NCBI RefSeq assembly: GCF_020085105.1
Contig: NC_058052.1
Coordinates: 17,524,733-17,588,732, forward strand
Origin: Siniperca chuatsi
Taxonomy: Eukaryota; Chordata; Actinopteri; Centrarchiformes; Sinipercidae
Direction of reading: 5' to 3'
DNA: 64,000 nt
Part shown: positions 58,710 to 64,000 of the stretch, one piece after another
How the letters are laid out: every line of letters starts with the position of its first letter
Numbering within the stretch: the stretch's first letter is position 1
The notes under the pieces: generated by a model
Told to the model about the DNA's origin: nothing
Database searches by the model: none
What the model saw: only the letters and a program-made list of their open reading frames with translations
Translations under genes and position numbers: made by a program

Positions 58710-61700
58710 GTATGCCCATGATGATATGATACTATTATGATTTACCTCTTGTATGCATTTTCAATATAACGTGTTCCCTTTTTTCCCTACCCAGATAAGG
58801 AGTTTGACCATGCAGTGAATGATGCTCTGATGAGGTTTTTTGACCAGTGCGCCAGGTTTGTGGAGGAAGTTGATAACAACCCCTCTGCTCTGTCAGAGGT
58901 GGACAAGTTCAAGCAGGGACCAGAGATGAGGAGGGTCCAGGAGAAGATCGCAGACCGTCTCAGAGTCCCGTATAGTCTCATCACAGATGGTCAGTGGTGG
59001 AGGAAGTATTCAGATCCTTTTTATTTGTGTTTAAAAAAAACCCCAACCAATTACAACATTGTAACAAAATGTAACAAAATAAGTATTTTCCACCAAATAT
59101 ATACTTAAAGTATCAAAAGTGCACACAGCACACTATAGACTGCACCTTCATTCATTTATGCACAGAACCAGTGCTCCTACACTGGACTATTACCTGACCC
59201 CGGGTTTTCTGTATTTCAACTAGTTTATGGTAATTTGATGAAACACAACTTTATTTTAGGAAGATGCACCATGTGAGCACAAAACAAACAAAAATAATAA
59301 AGGTGTTAGAACAGGGCCCCTCTACAAGACAGGGCCACAAAGTCACATAATAATGCAGGACCCTGTTGATATCAAACAAATGTAAAAGTAATCAGTTTAA
59401 CCTGGGACTTTTGGGGCCCAGAGAAGTTGCCCGCTTTACCTGGTTGGTAATCCATTTTTGGTGCTATATCAATATATATTATTTTATTGGATTATTATTA
59501 CTAATGCAATGTGTCAGTAACTACAGCACCCTAACTACAGATGTCAAATAAATGTAGTGGAGTGGAAGTATAAAGTAGCATAAAATGGAAATAGTCAAGT
59601 AAAGTAGAAATATCTCAACCTGTACTTAAGTAAATGTACTACTTAGTAACTTACCTCCACTGAAGATGGTCATTATGTTGCTTCAACATGGGCTGGGGGA
59701 AGCCAAGATCGAACCACCAATCTTCCGATTAGTAGACAACTCGCTCTACCATCTAAGCCACAGCTGGCCCTACAAGTAAAAGCACAAAAGTATTTGCATC
59801 AAAATATACTATACGTACTCATTATGCAGAATGGTCCATTTCAGAATAATATAAATTATATTATTGGATTATTATTATTATAGCTATATAAATATGTTCA
59901 TTACTTTAATGTTGCAGCTGGTAAAGATTGGGCTTATTTTTTACTATTTATACTGCCGGATAGCCTGTGAATTTCACCAAGGAAACAAAAATGTTTTATC
60001 TGTATCCATAATAATACATTATAATTTATTTGTTGATTAAAATTTGTATTAATAATCTGAATCTGCTAAGTAATTAAAGGTATCAAATAAATATTTTGTA
60101 AAATGTACAATATTTGCTTCCAAAAGGTAGTGGAGTAGAAGAAATACTCAAGTATAACAAGTACCTCAAAATTGTACGTAAGTACAGTACTAGAGTATAT
60201 GTACTTAGTTACTTTCCACCACTACACACTTGATGATTTTCAGAGGATTTTCCTTAAAAACTGCCTCATTTACATCCATTCATTATTCATTTATTATTGA
60301 AATCTTTATTATGTATTATAAATGCTGGACTGTGGTGCTCTGTTGTGGGTTAGGTATTAGAACATACCATATTTCACAGTGAGTATTTGCACAGTAGGTG
60401 GAGCTGTTTTCTAATTTGCAAGTATTGGAGCTCCACTAGACTGTGTTGTAGCCAGTTTTGACTTTATTTGGGGCCTTGAATAAATGTCACACTGGTGCAG
60501 TGATTAAGCAATACACAGCATGGTGTTAGGATGAAATGGATCACTTCCCAGTGCATTTGGTTGTGCTTGTTTTAATGGCTGGCTGGCCTGTCAGATTTCA
60601 CTACTTATTAACATTTTATTGGAACCTTTCTCCTGCAGATATGGCCGAAGCTGCATTTTACTTGTGTGCTTATGAGTTTGCCATCAAGACTGTGAACTCC
60701 CCATGGTGTCGGCTTTTCGATGAGGTCGATGCACAGGTACGGGCCTCAGCTACTTAAAGATTGTAGATTTTGTGTGCCGGTGTCATCAAATGTTAAGTTA
60801 CTCTTAATTATGTATCACAATGTGGACAAATATGATGCTTTCCTGCACAAGTAGACACTTTGTCAAAACTGCCCTGGATTTCAGAATGCAAAAATGTCCA
60901 TATCATGCTATATCTTTGGCACTTGTAGACTGTGTGAAGTTAATTTTTGTATGGGCCTTTTTTATCACAATGTGTACAGTTTTTCTAAAACTTTGTTTAA
61001 ATGTATCACTAACAGGTCTGCAAGAAACAGAAAACCTAGGATAGGAACAGAAAGGAAAAATAACAAGATAAAAAATTGGATAAAGCAAGCTTATCTAATC
61101 GTGCTAGAAGTACCCAGCACCAGCAGTCTTAGACCCTCAAATCATGAGAGGAACAATGTCATCAAAGACACTCTTTAGTAAGAAAAAAAGTCTTGAATAT
61201 GTTTTATCTATTTTTTTGTTTAGTTTCTTTAATCCTGAATTTAAAAGTCTAACCTGGACAGGGGGCTGCAAATTTACTTAACCTAGACTTTAGGGGTGTA
61301 ATGGTACAAAAAATTCACGGTTCGGTATGTACCTCGGTTTTAGGGTCACGGTTCGGTAAGTTTTTGGTACAGCAGGGAAAACAAAAAAAAAAATTTTTGT
61401 AATTTGAAAAATGTAAACATTCAACAGTGGCTGATTGACCGTGATTCTTACTGTAACAGTTAATGCACTCAAATACTGTCATATTGCCAATAAGAAAAAA
61501 ATAAATAACACATAACACAAATGTCAATAATGCTCCCTCATAATACTGTTGATAATTCCCGAACAATTGCAGCTTGTGCTGGTTTACCTAGGGCAGGCAC
61601 AACGAAATGAACGTGAAGACACATTGTAGTGGGGCTCAAGCACTTTGATATATATAGTTCCAGTATGGTCGCATATCTGTAGCGATAAACACTCCTATAG

Positions 61701-64000
61701 CACTAGTTATTGATTTGGCACAGTCTGAATCTGCAGTGAGAGGCTGCCTGAACGCTGTGGGGACAAGGACTCGCCTTCCAGTCTGGTTTTGTCTCGTTAC
61801 GCTAATCAACACATTTGGGCTAAGCCTACTAGCATGCTACAGCTGATAGACAGCAACTGGCGCAACTCACACTCTAGAATTTCTGTTCCACGCGTGTACG
61901 CGGGTAGTCGACATGAATAGACGATTTTGACAGTAATAGTTTGGGTCACAGGTCGTACCGATCCGAGGAAGTCGCATACCGAACCGAACGTCCTGTACCG
62001 AACGGTTCGGGATGAATACACGTACCGCTTACACCCCTACTAGACACCCTATACTAGATCTGTTGCATTACTTCTTACTATGAAATCTGTATTGTTAAAT
62101 AAACACATAGTCTTCACCCCACACTCAGACTTGCAGTTTTTTTACCAACAGGTTATGGAGTATGCAAATGACCTGAAACAATTCTGGAAAAGAGCCTATG
62201 GTTATGATATTAACAGCAAGTCGAGCTGCATTCTCTTCCATGATATGTTTAGTCGACTTGACAAAGCAGCCAGCGAGAACAAGTGAGTAAAACTTAAATG
62301 TCCTTCAGTACATAAAAATGTAGGTGTTACTCTGTATTTTTCTTATTGTGAACAAATCCCATGAAAATACCTAAACCAACAATGTGTTAGTCCATCTCTC
62401 AATACTTCCCAACATCCTTACTTTTCTTTGGCTCTTTCAGTGCTACTGTGTGGCTCACTGATGTATTTTTAAGACTATGGAATAAGCATGTCAAGCATAC
62501 ACAGACAATGCTTGTTAGTAGGTTCAATTCATTGTTGTTTTTTGTCTTTGTTGATTTGTTGACAATAAGAAAAATATAGAATATCACCAGCCTTATCCTT
62601 TAAACCACAGCATGGTAAGACACTGAGTAATAGAATAAGACACTACAAGTAGAGCTGAAATGATTAGTCGTTTAATTGATAAGTCGATCAACATAAAAGT
62701 AATCTGCAACACTAAAACACTCGCTGTTTCCAGCTTCTCCAATTTGATGGTTTGTTGTTTTTCTCTGTTTTATATCATGTCTTGACTGTTGGTTGGACAA
62801 AACAAGACCCTTGGAAACCTAATTACAAGTGTTGGTACTGACTGGGCCAAGCTCTCCTGGCCCTGGAGGCTAACCTGAGGGAGAGACCTCCCAGTGGTCC
62901 CCAGGACAGAATATCCCAAATCTAAATTGTGTGACTAAATGTAGCACTAATTTGAGTGAATATGCAATAGCATGATGTGAAACAAGTATGGCATGCATAG
63001 AGAACAAGTCACAACTTGTTAAACTGACAAAAGCACAACATATAGTACTAGAACGAAGTGTTGCTCCAGTAACAAATCATTTACAAATTGTGTTGAATTG
63101 CATGATATTGTACAGGTGTTACTGCTTTTGTGTTTTGTGAGATTTCTCATTCAGTGCGTCTGCCTCATGATCTGGGTTGTTTTGCTTTTGCTCTTGGCAA
63201 GAGGCGTTGCTTTTCTGTTTGAAACTCTCCCTGGTTAAAGACTCGCCATATCCCTTAGTTACTAGTATGGAGGTCAAAAATATGTCCCTCCACAGATGTC
63301 ACTGAAAATTAAGAGTGGCGTAGTCACTTGTCTAACAACTCAGACATTACTTGGTACATGTTTCATGCATTTTAGAAGCTGGAGCCAGAGCTTGTTTGGC
63401 ATTTTTAACAATTAATCGTTTATCAAAATTTTTGCCAATTTAAAAGCCAATTAACGCCTAGTTTTAGGTTAATAGTTGTCCACGAGGTTTGTCCGATTGT
63501 TTCAGTATCAGGCTGAATTGACTCTTCTGTGGATGTTTTCCAGACTTGTATCTGATATAATATGAAAACTTAGCTTGCAAGATGTAGTCTGAATAATTTA
63601 CTTTGACACTTCTTGACATTTTTTAAACAGAGCTCATTCTGTGTTAGACCTGAAACTGATGATGTATATCCTGTATGTCAGGTCAGGCCAGCAGGTGACT
63701 GAAGCCGTGACAGTCCAGGTCGGCCATGCAGAGACCCTGCTGCCGCTGCTTACCCTCCTGGGCTTCTTCAAGGACAACGATACCCTGACTTCTACCAACT
63801 ACGCCACACAGGCCAAACGCTCCTTCCGCACCAGCCACATGTTACCCTATGCAGCTAACTTACTCCTGGTGCTATACGACTGCGGGGGAGGCGACCTGAG
63901 ACTGCAGCCACTGCTCAACGAGAAGCCTGTGACTTTCCCCGGTTTGACTGACCAGCGGGCCTCCATACCGCTCTATCAAGACGTCAAAGAGCACTACAGT
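58121..64000 (+). CDS. minpp1: minpp1 copy 2, multiple inositol polyphosphate phosphatase (five exons, 3' end cut by window)
   Basis: The exons are 58121-58709, 58795-58989, 60639-60736, 62152-62282 and 63682 to beyond 64000. If exon 5 matches copy 1 in length, the protein is about 463 residues. The start at 58121 aligns with that of copy 1 and begins a hydrophobic signal peptide ([13 protein letters not shown]). RHGTRYP is at residues 84-90 and the canonical HAE proton-donor motif at 353-355. Introns 2, 3 and 4 are longer than in copy 1 because of transposon insertions. The frame is open through every visible exon with GT-AG junctions, so the gene looks functional. Confidence 0.93.
58795..58989 (+). 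CDS. minpp1: minpp1 copy 2 exon 2
   Basis: This 195-nt exon differs from copy 1 by one silent base (TAT for TAC). Its donor G|GTCAGT is partly made by the CAGTGG terminus of the adjacent hAT-like element. Confidence 0.93.
58992..60226 (+). mobile_element. hAT-like element(s) inserted at the exon 2 splice donor
   Basis: The left end CAGTGGTGGAGGAAGTATTC begins two bases into the intron. The right end GTACTTAGTTACTTTCCACC finishes near 60226. A further internal terminus near 59640-59663 suggests two copies or a nested insertion. Confidence 0.65.
59668..59768 (-). mobile_element. tRNA-derived SINE head
   Basis: On the minus strand it reads AGCTGTGGCTTAGATGGTAG, an RNA polymerase III A box in tRNA context, then GGTGGTTCGATC, a B box. 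It ends with the GGCTTCCCCCAGCCCATG region known from teleost tRNA SINEs. It is not a functional tRNA, since the acceptor stem does not close. Confidence 0.65.
60639..60736 (+). CDS. minpp1: minpp1 copy 2 exon 3
   Basis: This 98-nt exon reads [20 protein letters not shown] and [11 protein letters not shown]. The acceptor is CTCCTGCAG and the donor is CAG|GTACGG. Confidence 0.93.
60737..62151 (+). other. minpp1: minpp1 copy 2 intron 3
   Basis: A 1415-bp intron whose second half is the hAT-like element at 61291-62039. The first part shows patchy similarity to copy 1 intron 3, such as TTTCCTGCACAA. Confidence 0.75.
61291..62039 (+). mobile_element. hAT-like element with GGTTCGGTA repeats
   Basis: The terminal inverted repeats are TAGGGGTGTAA and TTACACCCCTA, followed inward by CGGTTCGGTA-type subterminal repeats in both orientations. 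The flanks CTAGACTT (61283-61290) and CTAGACAC (62040-62047) match at six of eight bases, an aged 8-bp duplication. It is 749 bp with no transposase frame. Confidence 0.75.
62152..62282 (+). CDS. minpp1: minpp1 copy 2 exon 4
   Basis: This 131-nt exon reads [20 protein letters not shown], then [19 protein letters not shown]. The acceptor is CAACAG and the donor is CAA|GTGAGT. Confidence 0.93.
62283..63681 (+). other. minpp1: minpp1 copy 2 intron 4
   Basis: A 1399-bp intron. It includes a fragment (about 62648-62830) of the same MITE family as 41695-41995, with AGCTGAAATGATTAGTCG. The rest is not recognised. Confidence 0.7.
62648..62830 (+). mobile_element. MITE fragment (GAGCTGCAAC-related family)
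   Basis: It begins AGAGCTGAAATGATTAGTCG and contains TTTCCAGCTTCTCCAATTTG and GGTTGGACAAAACAAGACCC, all seen in this family. The 3' end is missing. Confidence 0.55.
63682..64000 (+). CDS. minpp1: minpp1 copy 2 exon 5 (partial at window edge)
   Basis: It begins after CTGTATGTCAG and carries [20 protein letters not shown]. The 319 visible nt differ from copy 1 at two sites: HAE for HAD, and one silent change. The last roughly 60 nt lie beyond the window. Confidence 0.94.

Larger units (their letters stand above)
58990..60638 (+). other. minpp1: minpp1 copy 2 intron 2, mostly transposon
   Basis: This 1649-bp intron compares with 656 bp in copy 1. Almost all the excess is hAT-like sequence (58992-60226) with a second hAT tail (about 59540-59663) and a tRNA-type SINE inside. 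The last roughly 260 bp align with copy 1 intron 2. Confidence 0.7.

Noticed and set aside
59700..59768. Possible functional tRNA gene on the minus strand
   Set aside because: The A and B boxes are present but the acceptor and anticodon stems do not fold, and it continues into a SINE body.

Overview
The window is vertebrate nuclear DNA, most likely from a spiny-rayed (percomorph) teleost fish. It has GT-AG introns, CA/GA/TTA microsatellites, and many short non-autonomous DNA transposons of kinds familiar in percomorph genomes (hAT-like elements with CAGTGGTGG ends, TTAA-flanked elements, tRNA-derived SINEs). Three conserved loci are readable: the 5' end of prkg1 (minus strand), the whole sgms1 coding region (minus strand), and a tandem pair of minpp1 genes (plus strand), the second cut by the right edge.

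1-14.1 kb: prkg1, cGMP-dependent protein kinase 1. The shared second coding exon (4317-4483) and both alternative first exons are present: beta (10026-10330) and alpha (13813-14069). Both first exons end in phase 2 and join the same acceptor. The rest of the kinase lies off the left edge. 14.1-30 kb: no convincing gene, but several transposon relics, including a three-level nest and a U6 snRNA fragment with a target-site duplication.

30-49.6 kb: sgms1, sphingomyelin synthase 1. Five coding exons (32455-35636) give an intact 405-residue protein with a SAM domain and the H/H/D catalytic triad. A probable 3' UTR runs to about 30030. The region upstream of the start codon (to about 49.6 kb) probably holds non-coding 5' exons and a long 5' intron, with a promoter candidate near 48.9-49.6 kb.

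52.2-64 kb: two minpp1 genes (multiple inositol polyphosphate phosphatase). Each has the same five-exon layout. Copy 1 is complete (460 aa). Copy 2 is intact as far as the window goes (about 463 aa expected). They differ clearly in the first half of exon 1, in exons 3-4 and in most introns. From mid exon 1 through intron 1 and exon 2, and again across exon 5, they are almost identical, a patchwork that points to gene conversion. Copy 1 has HAD where copy 2 has the usual HAE proton-donor motif. In copy 2 the terminal repeat of a hAT-like element supplies part of the exon 2 splice donor.

Functionally the loci are separate: cGMP signalling, Golgi sphingolipid synthesis and inositol phosphate breakdown. 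Their shared location reflects vertebrate synteny, since all three also lie on human chromosome 10q. I found no previously unknown multi-gene system. The most novel signals are the minpp1 patchwork with its motif change and the U6-fragment retroposition.
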